Source: Pseudonocardia benzenivorans CB1190
GTDB taxonomy: Bacteria; Actinomycetota; Actinomycetes; Mycobacteriales; Pseudonocardiaceae
NCBI RefSeq assembly: GCF_000196675.2
Contig: NC_015312.1
Coordinates: forward strand, 3,162,001 to 3,226,000
Direction of reading: 5' to 3'
DNA length: 64,000 nt
Position numbers and translations under genes: made by a program. Positions 27,601-34,844 of this stretch are shown here, one piece after another (position 1 is the stretch's first letter; each line of letters starts with the position of its first letter). The notes beneath the pieces were generated by a model. That model saw only the letters and a list, made by a program, of their open reading frames with translations. It made no database searches and was not told the DNA's origin.

Positions 27601-27808
27601 CGTCGCCCCGGCCGACGGCCGCACCGTGACGCAGTTCGCCGAGGACGTGCAGGCCCGCGCGCTGCGGGCCGGGCTGATCGTCGAGCTCGGGGGTCGCGAC
27701 GACTGCGTCGTCCGGATGCTCCCGCCGCTCAACGTGACCGCCGAGCTGATGGACGTCGCACTCTCCATCCTGGTGCGCGCCATCGAGGGTGCCTGGGCGA
27801 ACGCCTGA
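21638..27808 (+). CDS. Polylysine-synthetase-like NRPS fused to diaminobutyrate aminotransferase
   Basis: A 2056-residue membrane enzyme, probably making a poly(diaminobutyrate) chain. Residues about 45-535 form an adenylation domain ([64 protein letters not shown]). The carrier motif DDLGANSLL has Ser590. About 640-1360 holds membrane helices alternating with three soluble modules bearing hexapeptide-like repeats ([38 protein letters not shown]), the layout of epsilon-polylysine synthetase Pls; its usual length of about 1320 fits. About 280 Pro/Ala-rich residues lead to a class III aminotransferase (about 1640-2056: [16 protein letters not shown] Lys in [23 protein letters not shown]), very like EctB/Dat. 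Predicted specificity positions read D-F-E-C-L-S-V-V-T. GTG 21638 has AGGAG about 7 nt upstream. Confidence 0.88.
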   Translation: MTTLQEPDAPPTAATDAPGLLVADEYAQGSRARSGERLDHVFEEQADWMRTYGRAGHLAVDAGDITLTYPELDERANRLARQLLASGARAGDRIALLFDQPVHSYIGMLAVMKINAAYVPLDVAFPADRIAYILSDAGVTSVLTLSHVPQRVVGLADFAPGLIFVDTLAAEIAARPGTRLTDDERGAPVEDLAYLIYTSGTTGRPKGVAIEHPSICNFVRVAAEVYGLRAKDRVYQGMTIAFDFSVEEIWVPWMAGATLVPKPAGTSLLGMDLHAFLTERHVTAMCVVPTLLATIEEDLPALRFLLVSGEACPQDLVARWHRDGRRFLNVYGPTEATVTATWTEVHPDRPVTIGQPLPTYTTVVLDPDNPYRALPHGEVGEIGIAGIGLATGYLNREDLTDKSFIEDFLGIAGNPSGRIYRTGDLGRVNDDGQIEYMGRIDLQVKIRGYRIELTEIESVLLQVPGVSAAVVDTFEPTPGQVELVGYYSLKTGVVPPETDAIHAHLRERLPAYMVPAYLEHLAAIPMTTSDKADRKALPPPTTRRAGGPAGEIVAAATDTEQILAATLAKTIGLDEVSVDSNFFDDLGANSLLMARFSAALRKETALPAPSMREIYAHPTIRELAVALGGEEVGTSAAVRTGPLVRTSTLGYLTTGLLQLLAFLGVAYGGTFLLENGFLWATEAPAVTQIVERTVLYGVVVYVAACLLPIALKWLLVGRWKEREIRLWGPGYLRFWVVRTLVRANPLVLFAGSPLYTLYLRALGAKIGRGATVLSRTVPVATDLITIGEGAVVRRDSSFTGYHAVAGAIRTGRVTIGRDAFVGEATVLDIGTSIGDGGQLGHSSSLHTGQSIPAGERWHGVPAEPTTTDYRTVETGRPGTLRRFVYSALQLFSVLVIGPAVLTGLVLLVSSIPAVTTVLGGYSLTDPGFYLGVAVLSLALYFGGVLFAILVMATVPRLLRRVVRPGRTYPLYGIHWAAQRALTRLTNSRFLMLLLGDSSFIVHFVRALGYDLRRVDQTGSNFGTEMHHDTPYLTTIGTGTMVSDGLSAMNADFSATSFRVSPVTVGAHNFLGNNIAFPANAAVGENVLLATKVMVPIDGPVRENVGLLGSPPFEIPRGDARDEQHPAMTDLALRRRLLARKNLHNASSMLLVLLLRWFVLAATILFVAAGVRLYSTYGTAALATALVASLVFRTVYTALLERATLGFRSLRPRVCSIYDRYFWHHERLWKLYVTPRFTGTPFNSLVWRLAGVRIGRRVFDDGAAMPEKSLVTIGSDVVLNAGTVIQCHSLENGSFKSGATVVGDGVTLGVKSFVHYDVTIGEGAVLDADAFLMKGEVVAPFAVWQGNPATELRERVLPAPAAPPVPTPPVPVVPVRSEADKAAMLAAYAAGSVPNLALDRPAPGPVFTAPAGTAAPRPIATVTAPPLAAVGADTTVALPVVRRPAPVQPAPVHPAAAVPAAVAPQAPGMPRPAEGVPVRPAVAAGTPAPQPGPYQPGPYQPGPNQPTRYRPSFQPAPPAPAARPVTADAQRPLVHQETVMTNTTTGTARPPLAAVPALPATVAPVPAAPAPAPRPAPAVRLADGPATGPRPVPRGAPAPLAPVPPGPAAPMSGPFVGTPLPGPRSAELLARQARRESNARVYPRHFPFAVAEASGSFVRDLDGNVFVDFLAGAGVLSLGHNHPELVAVATEQMGVFTHGLDMASPAKDAFTDAQLSMLPAGMRDRMRIQFCGPTGANAVDAAIKLCKTATGRGQVISFQGGFHGSSHAAMALTGNVSQKRPVANGMPGVQFFPFSSCSRCPLALDPQTCQINCVSFLERALNDPNGGLELPAAVIMEMVQGEGGVIPARLEFVQRVRRLTRELGIPLIVDEVQTGCGRTGTWFAFEQYDIEPDVVVASKALSGMGMPVAIIMYDAALDTWAPGAHTGTFRGNQLAFAAGAKTVEIVRRDDVLGNVVARGQQVAARLAGFTAHPGVLEVRGRGLMWGIELVAPADGRTVTQFAEDVQARALRAGLIVELGGRDDCVVRMLPPLNVTAELMDVALSILVRAIEGAWANA
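26241..26254 (+). promoter_or_regulatory. In-frame internal ribosome site and ATG within the fusion
   Basis: AGGAGACCGTCATG has an ideal Shine-Dalgarno 6-7 nt before ATG 26252, in frame with the fusion and located in the proline-rich linker. Initiation here would release a free 518-residue aminotransferase ([12 protein letters not shown]...). It looks like the original start of a once separate gene. Confidence 0.55.
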
Positions 27809-27848
27809 CCGACCCGCCCGGTCCGCGGTTCCCGACGGCCCGGCCCCT

Positions 27849-27888
27849 GTGAGTGGCGATGGTCGCTATCGCGACCATCGCCACTCAC
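27849..27888. repeat. Dispersed palindrome, copy 2
   Basis: GTGAGTGGCGATGGTCGC (27849-27866) and its exact complement (27871-27888) with a TATC loop. It lies 40 nt after the synthetase stop. Its right arm supplies the stop codon of the convergent tetR-like remnant (TGA read on the minus strand at 27887-27885). Confidence 0.85.
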
Positions 27889-28402
27889 GTGTGTTCGGGG
27901 AGCATCCCGGCCAGGAAGTCGTCGTCGAGGATGCCGCTGCCCGGGCACTCGCTCGCGGCGTAGGTCCGGATCCTCCCGAACAGCGTGCCGACGACCTCCA
28001 TCTTGCGGCTGCCCGGCGCGGGGTGCCCGGCCATGCGGGCCAAGGTGTTCTCGACGGTCGTCGTCCCGTTCGGCCCCGACGCCGGGCGGGAGCGCACCAC
28101 CTCGATCAGACATGGCCGCTGGCGCAGCCGGCGCAGCACCTGCAGGTGGTCGGCGACGAGCTCGGCCCGCCGGTCGCCGCTGTCGGGCGTCGGGACGAAC
28201 GCGCCGAGAGCCTGGTCGGCCATCAGGTCGAGGAGGTCGTCGCGGGTCGAGACGTAGCGGTACAACGACGCCGCGCCCGTCCCCAGCGCGGCGGCGACGC
28301 GACGCCTCATGACCGCGGCCAGGCCGCCCGCGTCGTCGACCAGGAGCGCCGCCTCGGTGATCCGGGCGCGGCTCCACTCTGCTGCACCGGGGCGGCGCGC
28401 AT
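27885..28402 (-). pseudogene. TetR-family regulator, frameshifted or start-less
   Basis: The minus strand encodes a TetR helix-turn-helix (EWSRARITEAALLVDDAGGL, then RRRVAAALGTGAASLYRYV) and ligand domain running to a stop inside the palindrome. The frame has a stop at 28424-28422 and no ATG, GTG or TTG between that and ATG 28310, which lies inside the recognition region. An ATG at 28402 (MRAAPVQQ) is in another frame, so a single-base frameshift near 28380 would restore a normal start. It is either a decayed gene or a sequence error. It could have regulated the synthetase locus it faces. Confidence 0.55.
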
Positions 28403-28509
28403 CGCCGCCTGGTTCTCCCGGTCAGCACGCGCCGCGTCCGGTCGTCGCCCGGCCCCCAGACCGGGCGCCGCCTGTCGAACCCGCGCGCCGAGGCCGGAGA
28501 ACACAGCAG

Positions 28510-28537
28510 AGCCCGGCCGTCGGGCGACGGCCGGGCT
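28510..28537 (-). terminator. Terminator of the second zinc-ribbon gene
   Basis: AGCCCGGCCGTC pairs with GACGGCCGGGCT over a 4-nt loop. It starts 17 nt downstream of the minus-strand stop at 28555, the right place for a terminator. Confidence 0.65.
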
Positions 28538-28554
28538 CGGGGACGAGCGGCGGG

Positions 28555-28773
28555 TCAGGGGTCGGTGACCAGCTCCGCCCCGATCTCGCGCAGGCGCGGG
28601 GCGTGGCGGCGGGCGTGGTGGCCGCAGAAGAGCAGCTCACCGGTCGTCGGGAGGACGACCCGGACGCGGGCGGCGGCACCGCAGGCGTCACAACGGTCGG
28701 CGCGGGTCAGCGGGCGGGCGATGGCGGAGGCGACGGCGGCGGTCGTGGCCGTGGCGGCGGCGAAGGCGGTCAT
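28555..28773 (-). CDS. Small zinc-ribbon-like protein, paralogue (DUF7455 type)
   Basis: 72 residues. After an Ala/Thr-rich N-terminus it has LTRADRCDACGAAARVRVVL and LLFCGHHARRHAPRL, the same C-x2-C ... C-x2-H arrangement as the protein at 13088-13273. Start either ATG 28773 or GTG 28782, the latter overlapping the upstream stop (GTGA); both imply coupling to the gene at 28779-29006. Function unknown. Confidence 0.78.
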   Translation of the reverse strand: MTAFAAATATTAAVASAIARPLTRADRCDACGAAARVRVVLPTTGELLFCGHHARRHAPRLREIGAELVTDP

Positions 28774-28778
28774 CGTGA

Positions 28779-29006
28779 TCACGCGGCCGCGAGGACGGCG
28801 ACGCCGGTCGGGGTCAGTGCGGCGGGCCCGGGGCGGTCGACGATCAGACCGGCCGAGGCGAGCCGCAGCGCGGTGAACTGGTCGCTGAGGTTGAGCCCGT
28901 CGACGACGAGGCCACCCCGGGTGGGGGAGAACTCGGCGCGGCCGGCAGCGACGGCACGCAGGACGGCGCGGTCGCGGCCGTTGATGGGGGTGACGGTGGC
29001 GTTCAT
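28779..29006 (-). CDS. 75-residue hypothetical protein
   Basis: Begins MNATVTPINGRDRAVLRAVA and continues with FSPTRGGLVVDGLNLSDQFT and LTPTGVAVLAAA. The pattern of helices followed by a short strand-rich end suggests a small winged-helix-like domain, but there is no family match I can name. GGGAGA precedes ATG 29006. It forms a two-gene unit with the zinc-ribbon protein. A lower-GC stretch upstream (gatacatatcg near 29077) may hold the promoter. Confidence 0.65.
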   Translation of the reverse strand: MNATVTPINGRDRAVLRAVAAGRAEFSPTRGGLVVDGLNLSDQFTALRLASAGLIVDRPGPAALTPTGVAVLAAA

Positions 29007-29104
29007 GACGTTCTCCCTTCGGTGTGGTGACCGCTGTGATGCGGACCACTGAAGGATGCGCCGCGGCGCCGCCCCGATACATATCGCAGACCCCCCACCT
29101 GACA

Positions 29105-29137
29105 GGGCCACCCCACCGGAATCCGGTGGGGTGGCCC
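29105..29137 (-). terminator. Perfect 16-bp palindrome after the Hsp70 gene
   Basis: GGGCCACCCCACCGGA (29105-29120) and its exact complement (29122-29137) around one central base. It lies 24 nt past the minus-strand Hsp70-propeller stop and before the next minus-strand gene, so it most likely terminates the former. Confidence 0.75.
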
Positions 29138-29161
29138 CTACTCCCGTGCGGCGGGCGGCGC

Positions 29162-31780
29162 TCAGCCGCCGGCCAGGTTGAGCACGGTCAGGGTGCCGTC
29201 GTTCAGGTTGGTCACGTAGCCGGTCCGACCGTCGGGCAGGACCGCAACCGACGTCGGCCCGTTCCCGACCGGCAGCGTCGCCGTCACCGTGTTGGAGTCG
29301 GCGCTGATGACCGACACCGTGTTGTCGGTGACGTTGGCGACGTAGCAGAACCGGCCGTCGGGCGACCAGGTGATCTCCTGGGGGTTCTTGCCCACCGGGA
29401 TGCGTGCCGTCACCGCGTTGGTGTCGGTGTCGATCATCGTCACCGTGTTGGAGTCGTAGTTGACGTTGGCGACGAGCGGGCGGTCCGGGTTGACCGCCAG
29501 ACTGTGCGGGCTCTTGTCGACCGCGATCGTCGTGATCACCGACTCGCTGGCCACGTCGAGCACCGAGACGACGTTCGACTCGTGGTTGGCCGTGTAGGCC
29601 TTCGTCCCGTCCGTGCTGAACTCGATCCAGTGCGGGTTCGCCGCGACCGCGAGGTCCTTCTCGACCTTGTAGTCCGACGTGTTGATGATCGAGATCGAGC
29701 CCGAGTCGTGGTTGGGCACCCACAGCTTCGAGCCGTCCGGGGTCACCGCGGCCAGGAACGGCCGCGTGTTGACCTTGATGTCCGCGACGATGGAGTTCGT
29801 CGTCGTGTCCAGCACGGCGACGTCGGCGATGGTCCGCGCGTCGTCCCAGACACTGACGTAGATCTTCTTGCCGTCGGGCGCGAACGCCAGGTACTGGGGC
29901 GGGCCCGCGTCGACCGGAATGGTCGCGGTGATCTTGTTGACCGACGTGTCGATGACGGTCACCGTCTTCGTCGCGCGGTTCGCGACGTAGATCTGGCGGC
30001 CGCTGGGCGAGGCGACCGCGAAGCCTGCGGGCTTGCCCCCCGGGATCGTCCCGGCGAGCGAGGGCACCGGCACGGCGGCCGAGATGCTCGGGGGAGCCTG
30101 CGTCGCCGTGGCGGCGTCGGTGGCGTCGGCCGCCGCGGTCGCGGTCGGCGAGGTGCCGCCGCCGGAGCTGCCGCCCAGCTTGCTGACACCCAGCCAGACA
30201 CCGCCACCGACCAGCCCGAGCAGCACGACGACGGCCGCGACGATCGCGAGGACCTTGCGGTTGCCACCACCACCACCGCCGCTGCCGTTCCCGGTGCCGG
30301 GGGCCGACGGCGGGGGCGAGGACGGCGTGCCGGGCGCGACACCCGGCCGGAACTGGCTCTGCGGGCCCAGGTTCTGCGGCCCCGAGTTCTGGGGCGCCAT
30401 GTTCTGCCCCGGCGGGGGACCGGCCTGTGCGGCGTGCTGCGGCGGACCGGCAGGCGCGCCCCACCCGCTGCCCGCGGGAACGGGCTGCGGTGGCGGAGTC
30501 GGCTGCTGCCCCGGGCCGGGCTGCTGCACGGGCGGCGGCAGCGTCGCGGCACCCGGCGGCGTGCCTGCCGCCGCGCCACGGGCGCCGAACGCGGCGCCCG
30601 CCGCCGCACCCATGCCTGCCGCGCCCGCCGCGGAGAGTGCGCCACTCTGCTCCGGCGCCGCCGAGATGCTGACGCCCGGCCACGCGACCGCGCCGCCCGC
30701 GCCCCGGCCCGCCCCCGACGCGCTGGCCGCGGCGAGGGTGGCCGCGCCGAGGGCGACGGCGTACTTGGGGTGGGCGTCGACGACGGTCGGCCTGCCGAGC
30801 TCCTCGGAGATCATGCGCGACACCAGCGGGATCCGCGACGACCCACCGACCAGCAGGACCGCCGACAGGTTCGCCGGTTCGACCTGCGCCGAGCGCAGCG
30901 TCCGCGAGAGCGTCCCGATCGTCGACTCGATCGGCGCCCGGATCATGTCCTCGAACTCGCCGCGGGTGATCCGGACGTCGAAGTGCCGTCCCGGCAGGAA
31001 CACCGGGATCGTCGTCTCCGAGTCGATCGACAGCGCCTCCTTGGCCAGGACGCAGTCCTGGCGCAGCCGTGCGAGCGCGATCGCGGTCTGCGGGTCGCCC
31101 ATGTCGAGCTCGGCGAGCGCACCGCCGGAGGAGAAGTTGACGTGCGACAGGATCGCCTCGTCGAAGTCGACACCGCCGAGGCGCTCGATGCCCTCCGGCG
31201 AACCGAGGATCTCGATGCCGCCGGGGTGCTTGCGCAGCACCGTCGCGTCGAACGTGCCGCCGCCGAGGTCGTAGACCGCGATGACCTCGCCGTCGGCCAG
31301 GTGCCGCGAGGCAGCGTAGTGCGCCGCGGCCGCCTCGGGTTCGGTGACGGTCTCGGGACCGGTCAGCCCCGCGAACTGCGGGACCTCCTCGAACAGCTCG
31401 CGCCGGAACGGTCCCCAGTTGGCCGGGTGGGTGAGCACCACGCTCTCCGGCTTGCCGCCCTCGGTCTCGGTGACCCGGGTCAGGACGTCGCCGAGGAGCG
31501 TGCCGAGCAGCGTCGTCACGGCGTAGGGGGAGCCGCCGAGCACGACGGGCGTCGGGTCGCCCAGGCGCCGCTTGAACTCCCGGGCGACGCGGTCGGGGTT
31601 GCTGACCGCCCGCCGGTTCGCCGCGTCGCCCGTGACGAGGTTCCCGTCCTCGCGCAGGAAGACGACCGCCGGTGTGACGACCGTCCGATCGCCCAAGGTG
31701 AACATCTCGACACGAGCATCCCGGGCGACCGCAGCCGCCACGAACGTCGTCCCGAGGTCAACTCCGAGGTTGTAACCCAC
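29162..31780 (-). CDS. Membrane-tethered Hsp70-like ATPase with external YVTN beta-propeller
   Basis: An 872-residue protein. Residues about 1-365 are an Hsp70 nucleotide-binding domain: VDLGTTFVAA, VYDLGGGTFDATVL and LLVGGSSRIPLVSRMI are its two phosphate loops and adenosine motif. No substrate-binding domain follows. Instead come about 140 Ala/Pro/Gln-rich residues, one membrane helix (VLAIVAAVVVLLGLVGGGV, about 507-529) and, from about 565, seven or so YVTN-type repeats (IYVANRATKTVTVID, YTANHESNVVSVLD, CYVANVTDNTVSVIS). So the ATPase is cytosolic and the propeller outside. GTG 31780 has GGGGGAGG upstream. It is divergent from a kinase operon and probably part of the same system. Confidence 0.85.
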   Translation of the reverse strand: MGYNLGVDLGTTFVAAAVARDARVEMFTLGDRTVVTPAVVFLREDGNLVTGDAANRRAVSNPDRVAREFKRRLGDPTPVVLGGSPYAVTTLLGTLLGDVLTRVTETEGGKPESVVLTHPANWGPFRRELFEEVPQFAGLTGPETVTEPEAAAAHYAASRHLADGEVIAVYDLGGGTFDATVLRKHPGGIEILGSPEGIERLGGVDFDEAILSHVNFSSGGALAELDMGDPQTAIALARLRQDCVLAKEALSIDSETTIPVFLPGRHFDVRITRGEFEDMIRAPIESTIGTLSRTLRSAQVEPANLSAVLLVGGSSRIPLVSRMISEELGRPTVVDAHPKYAVALGAATLAAASASGAGRGAGGAVAWPGVSISAAPEQSGALSAAGAAGMGAAAGAAFGARGAAAGTPPGAATLPPPVQQPGPGQQPTPPPQPVPAGSGWGAPAGPPQHAAQAGPPPGQNMAPQNSGPQNLGPQSQFRPGVAPGTPSSPPPSAPGTGNGSGGGGGGNRKVLAIVAAVVVLLGLVGGGVWLGVSKLGGSSGGGTSPTATAAADATDAATATQAPPSISAAVPVPSLAGTIPGGKPAGFAVASPSGRQIYVANRATKTVTVIDTSVNKITATIPVDAGPPQYLAFAPDGKKIYVSVWDDARTIADVAVLDTTTNSIVADIKVNTRPFLAAVTPDGSKLWVPNHDSGSISIINTSDYKVEKDLAVAANPHWIEFSTDGTKAYTANHESNVVSVLDVASESVITTIAVDKSPHSLAVNPDRPLVANVNYDSNTVTMIDTDTNAVTARIPVGKNPQEITWSPDGRFCYVANVTDNTVSVISADSNTVTATLPVGNGPTSVAVLPDGRTGYVTNLNDGTLTVLNLAGG

Positions 31781-32001
31781 CGCCGTCGCCTCCCCCTGAA
31801 ACCGGCACACATCGTAACGAGCCGTCGACGCTGGATCGAGATACCTACGGGTGCGATACCCCTGGTCGGGCCAAATCGTGACTCGCCGGAGCACCCTGCA
31901 GCGTTACCGGTGGACCGCGGCCTGCAACGAACGGGGACAACCCCTGCGAGGGTGGGGTTTTCCCCCTTCCGTGGACCGCCCGTCGGGGGCAGGCTGCGAC
32001 G

Positions 32002-32691
32002 ATGATTGCCGAGCCCGCGCACCGTACCGACGGTGCCCCCCAGGCGGGTGCAGAGGTCGGCCCCCGGTCCGAGGGCGCGCGTCCGGGATCGCCGACGGTC
32101 CGGCTGCTGCCGCCGGGCCCCGACGACCGGCTGCGGTTCCGGCGTGCCAGGTGGCAGAGCCGGCAGCGGCTCGAACGTCAGCTGCACGACGGGGCCTCGC
32201 TGCGGATCTCCGCGCTCGCGCTGAAGCTGGGCGTCGTGCGCCACCACATCGCCAGTGCCGCACCGGATCTCGACGGATCGATCGACGATCTGCAGGACCA
32301 GCTGCACGCCGTGCTCCAGGAGCTGCGCGAGATCGCCGGCCGGATCTACCCGACGCTGCTCGACGAGGCCGGGCTCGGACCGGCGTTGCGCGGGGCGGGC
32401 GACCGCTGCGAGGCGACGGTCCGCGTCCAGGCACCCGACCGCCGGTTCGACCCGGCCGCCGAGGGCGCCGCCTACTTCGCCGTCGCCGACCTCCTCGGCG
32501 CGCTCGGACCCGACTCCGATGTCGCGATCGTCGTCGGGGACGACGGCGGGGCACTGGTCGTCACACTCGAGGGGGTCCCGGTCGAGTACGCCGGGCGGAT
32601 GCTGGACGAGGTCGCCGGTCTTGATGGGACGATCGACGTGACCGGCGGGACGGGCGTCGGCACGATCACTGCGAGGATTCCATGCGCGTAG
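32002..32691 (+). CDS. Small NarL-type histidine-kinase-like protein
   Basis: A soluble 229-residue protein. The dimerisation/phospho-acceptor helix is well kept (RQRLERQLHDGASLRIS, His62; LREIAGRIYPTLLDEAGLGP). The ATP-binding part is short and lacks a recognisable N box or DxGxG (it reads YFAVADLLGALGPDSDVAIV). It may therefore be phosphorylated by another kinase rather than phosphorylate itself. CAGGCT about 7 nt before ATG 32002 suggests a leaderless start. It overlaps the response regulator by 10 nt. Confidence 0.78.
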   Translation: MIAEPAHRTDGAPQAGAEVGPRSEGARPGSPTVRLLPPGPDDRLRFRRARWQSRQRLERQLHDGASLRISALALKLGVVRHHIASAAPDLDGSIDDLQDQLHAVLQELREIAGRIYPTLLDEAGLGPALRGAGDRCEATVRVQAPDRRFDPAAEGAAYFAVADLLGALGPDSDVAIVVGDDGGALVVTLEGVPVEYAGRMLDEVAGLDGTIDVTGGTGVGTITARIPCA

Positions 32692-33347
32692 CACTGGCCG
32701 AGGACGGTGCCCTGTTCCGCGAGGGCCTGCTGATGCTCCTGCAAGCGGCAGGACACGACATCGTCGGCGCGACCGCCGACGGCGACGCCCTGCTCGACCT
32801 GCTGGCGACCGAACCCTGCGACGTCGCCATCCTCGACATCCGGATGCCACCGGAGCCCGACGGCGGGCTGATCACCGCGGAACGGCTGCGCGCCAAGTAC
32901 CCGGACATGGGGCTGCTGTTCCTGTCGCACTACGCCGAGTCGCACTACCTGATGCGGATCCTCGACATCGGGACCGAGGCCGTCGGCTACCGGCTCAAGG
33001 AGAAGGTCGGCAGCGTCGACGTCCTGTCCGACACCCTCGACCGCATCCGCGACGGCGAGATCGTCATCGAGCCGGTGCTGGCCAAGCGGCTCGTCGAGCG
33101 CCCGCGCGGGGAGAAGAAGGGGCTCGTCGCGTCGCTGTCCGAGCGCGAGACCGACGTGCTGAAGCTGATGGCGGAGGGCCGGTCCAACAACGGGATCGCG
33201 GGCCAGCTGTTCGTCACGCCGAAGGCCGTCGAGAAGCACATCGCCAACATCTTCGGCAAGCTCGGGCTGCACGCCGACACGTCGGAGAACCACCGCCGGG
33301 TGCTCGCCGTGCTGGAGTACCTGCGGGCCCAGCGTGACGACGACTGA
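32682..33347 (+). CDS. NarL/FixJ-type response regulator
   Basis: A 221-residue DNA-binding regulator. The receiver domain has an acidic pocket (ALAEDG) and phospho-acceptor Asp52 in AILDIRMPP. The C-terminal LuxR-type helix-turn-helix (LSERETDVLKLMAEGRSNNG, VTPKAVEKHIANIFGKL) occupies about 150-205. The start overlaps the upstream kinase-like gene, so it is its partner. Targets may include the divergent Hsp70-propeller gene and the kinase-dynamin gene. Confidence 0.92.
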   Translation: MRVALAEDGALFREGLLMLLQAAGHDIVGATADGDALLDLLATEPCDVAILDIRMPPEPDGGLITAERLRAKYPDMGLLFLSHYAESHYLMRILDIGTEAVGYRLKEKVGSVDVLSDTLDRIRDGEIVIEPVLAKRLVERPRGEKKGLVASLSERETDVLKLMAEGRSNNGIAGQLFVTPKAVEKHIANIFGKLGLHADTSENHRRVLAVLEYLRAQRDDD

Positions 33348-33457
33348 GGTCCCCGGCGGCGGCCGGGCGAGCGCGGGGGCTGTCCAGGCATCGCCGGTAC
33401 CTCTAGCGTGACCGTCTCGGACCCGGGCGTCGCCCGGACGGACGGGCATGGTGGACG

Positions 33458-34840
33458 ATGAACCGGACGATCCTCGCGCGGTTGGTGCGCGGCCTCATCG
33501 TGGCGCTGGCGGTCGCGGTCGTCCTGGTCGCCGTCGTCGACGGTGTGGGCGTGCTGCTGCCGGCCGAGGGCGTCGGGGTACTGCTGCCCTTCGCCGCCGC
33601 CGCGCTCTGCGGCGCGGCTCTCGTCGCGTTCATGCCCCGGTTGGGCCGCATCGTCATCCGGCTGACCCATCACCGCGAGACCACCCCGTACATGGCGCTC
33701 GCCGACGCCGCGGCCCGCATCCGCGCCGGCTCGCTCGAGGAGGCGCTGCCCGGCCTCGCCGAGGTCCTCGCCGAGGGGACCGGCGCCCCACGGGCCGCGG
33801 TGTGGCTCGCGGTCGGCGACCGGCTCGTGCTCGCCGCCCGGCACCCCGACGACCCCGCCGACCCGCCGGCGCTGCGGCCGGGTGGGCTCAGCGTCGAGAA
33901 CCTCGCGGTGCTGCTCACCCGTGACGACACCGACCACGTGGTGCCGATCCTCGACGGGACCGAGCTGCGGGCGGCGCTGTCCGTCGGCAAACCTGGCTCG
34001 TGGATCACCCCGGCCGACCGGCAGCTCATGCGCGACGTCGGCAACGGGGCGGCGATGCTGCTGCGCGGCGTCGCGCAGAACGCCGAGCTCGCCGAGCGCG
34101 TCCGGCGTGCCGACGAGCTGGCCGCCACCCTGCAGGCCTCACGGCAGCGGCTCGCCCGCGCCCGCGAGATGGAACGTCGCCGCCTCGTCGTCGAGCTGTC
34201 GCACGCGACCACCGACCGGCTGTCGGACCTGCGCGCCGAGGTGCTCACCGCACGCACGTCCGTGGCCGCCGACGGCGCCGAGGACGGTGCGGCGGCGGCG
34301 ACCTCGCTGGCCACGGCCCGCACCGGTCTCGACGAGTTGCTCGACCGGTTCCGGGTGATCGCGCGCGGCGTCTACCCGTCGGTGCTGCGCGACCACGGCC
34401 CGGTCAACGCGCTCGACGAGGTCGCGGCCGACCTGACGCGCACCGTCGTCGTCAGCGGCGGGTTCGGCGAGCGGCTGGGCTGGGAGATCGAGTCGGGCAT
34501 CTACTACGTCGCCGCCGCGGCGATGAAGGAGCTCGCCGAACAGGACGTCGACGAGGAGCTCGTGATGACGCTGGAGCACGGCGACGGCCGCGTGTCGGTG
34601 ACCGTCGACGACGCCGCGGCCCCCGTCGGGCCCGCCCGGCTGCGCGTCGCGCTGGCCGACGAGGCCGAGCGGCTCATCGCGCTCGGCGGCGCGGTCGAGC
34701 TCACCGGTGAGGAGACGACGAGCGCCGGCCCGGACGCACGGGCGCACGTCGTGCTGCGGGCGTCGATGCCCGACCGGCTGGAACCGTTGGTCGACCCGGC
34801 CGGCGCACCCGGCGGCGCCGACCTCCCGGCGCGGGTGTGA
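33458..34840 (+). CDS. Membrane GAF-type sensor with degenerate kinase core
   Basis: A 460-residue protein. Two N-terminal membrane helices (about 8-30 and 37-57), a GAF-like domain (about 80-205), a coiled-coil and a NarL-type dimerisation helix. The expected E-R-x-R-I-A-R-x-L-H-D-G reads ERRRLVVELSHATTDRLSDL: the position of the phospho-His is Ser and the His is shifted by one. The ATPase part (YYVAAAAMKELAEQDVDEEL) lacks the Asn box. It is probably a sensor or pseudokinase that modulates the giant kinase starting 4 nt downstream. TAGCGT near 33405 is a possible -10. Confidence 0.78.
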   Translation: MNRTILARLVRGLIVALAVAVVLVAVVDGVGVLLPAEGVGVLLPFAAAALCGAALVAFMPRLGRIVIRLTHHRETTPYMALADAAARIRAGSLEEALPGLAEVLAEGTGAPRAAVWLAVGDRLVLAARHPDDPADPPALRPGGLSVENLAVLLTRDDTDHVVPILDGTELRAALSVGKPGSWITPADRQLMRDVGNGAAMLLRGVAQNAELAERVRRADELAATLQASRQRLARAREMERRRLVVELSHATTDRLSDLRAEVLTARTSVAADGAEDGAAAATSLATARTGLDELLDRFRVIARGVYPSVLRDHGPVNALDEVAADLTRTVVVSGGFGERLGWEIESGIYYVAAAAMKELAEQDVDEELVMTLEHGDGRVSVTVDDAAAPVGPARLRVALADEAERLIALGGAVELTGEETTSAGPDARAHVVLRASMPDRLEPLVDPAGAPGGADLPARV

Positions 34841-34844
34841 CGCC

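Noticed and set aside
20178..27808. Ectoine biosynthesis cluster
   Set aside because: An aspartokinase and an EctB-like domain are present, but there is no EctA acetyltransferase or EctC synthase, and the aminotransferase is fused to a polymer synthetase.
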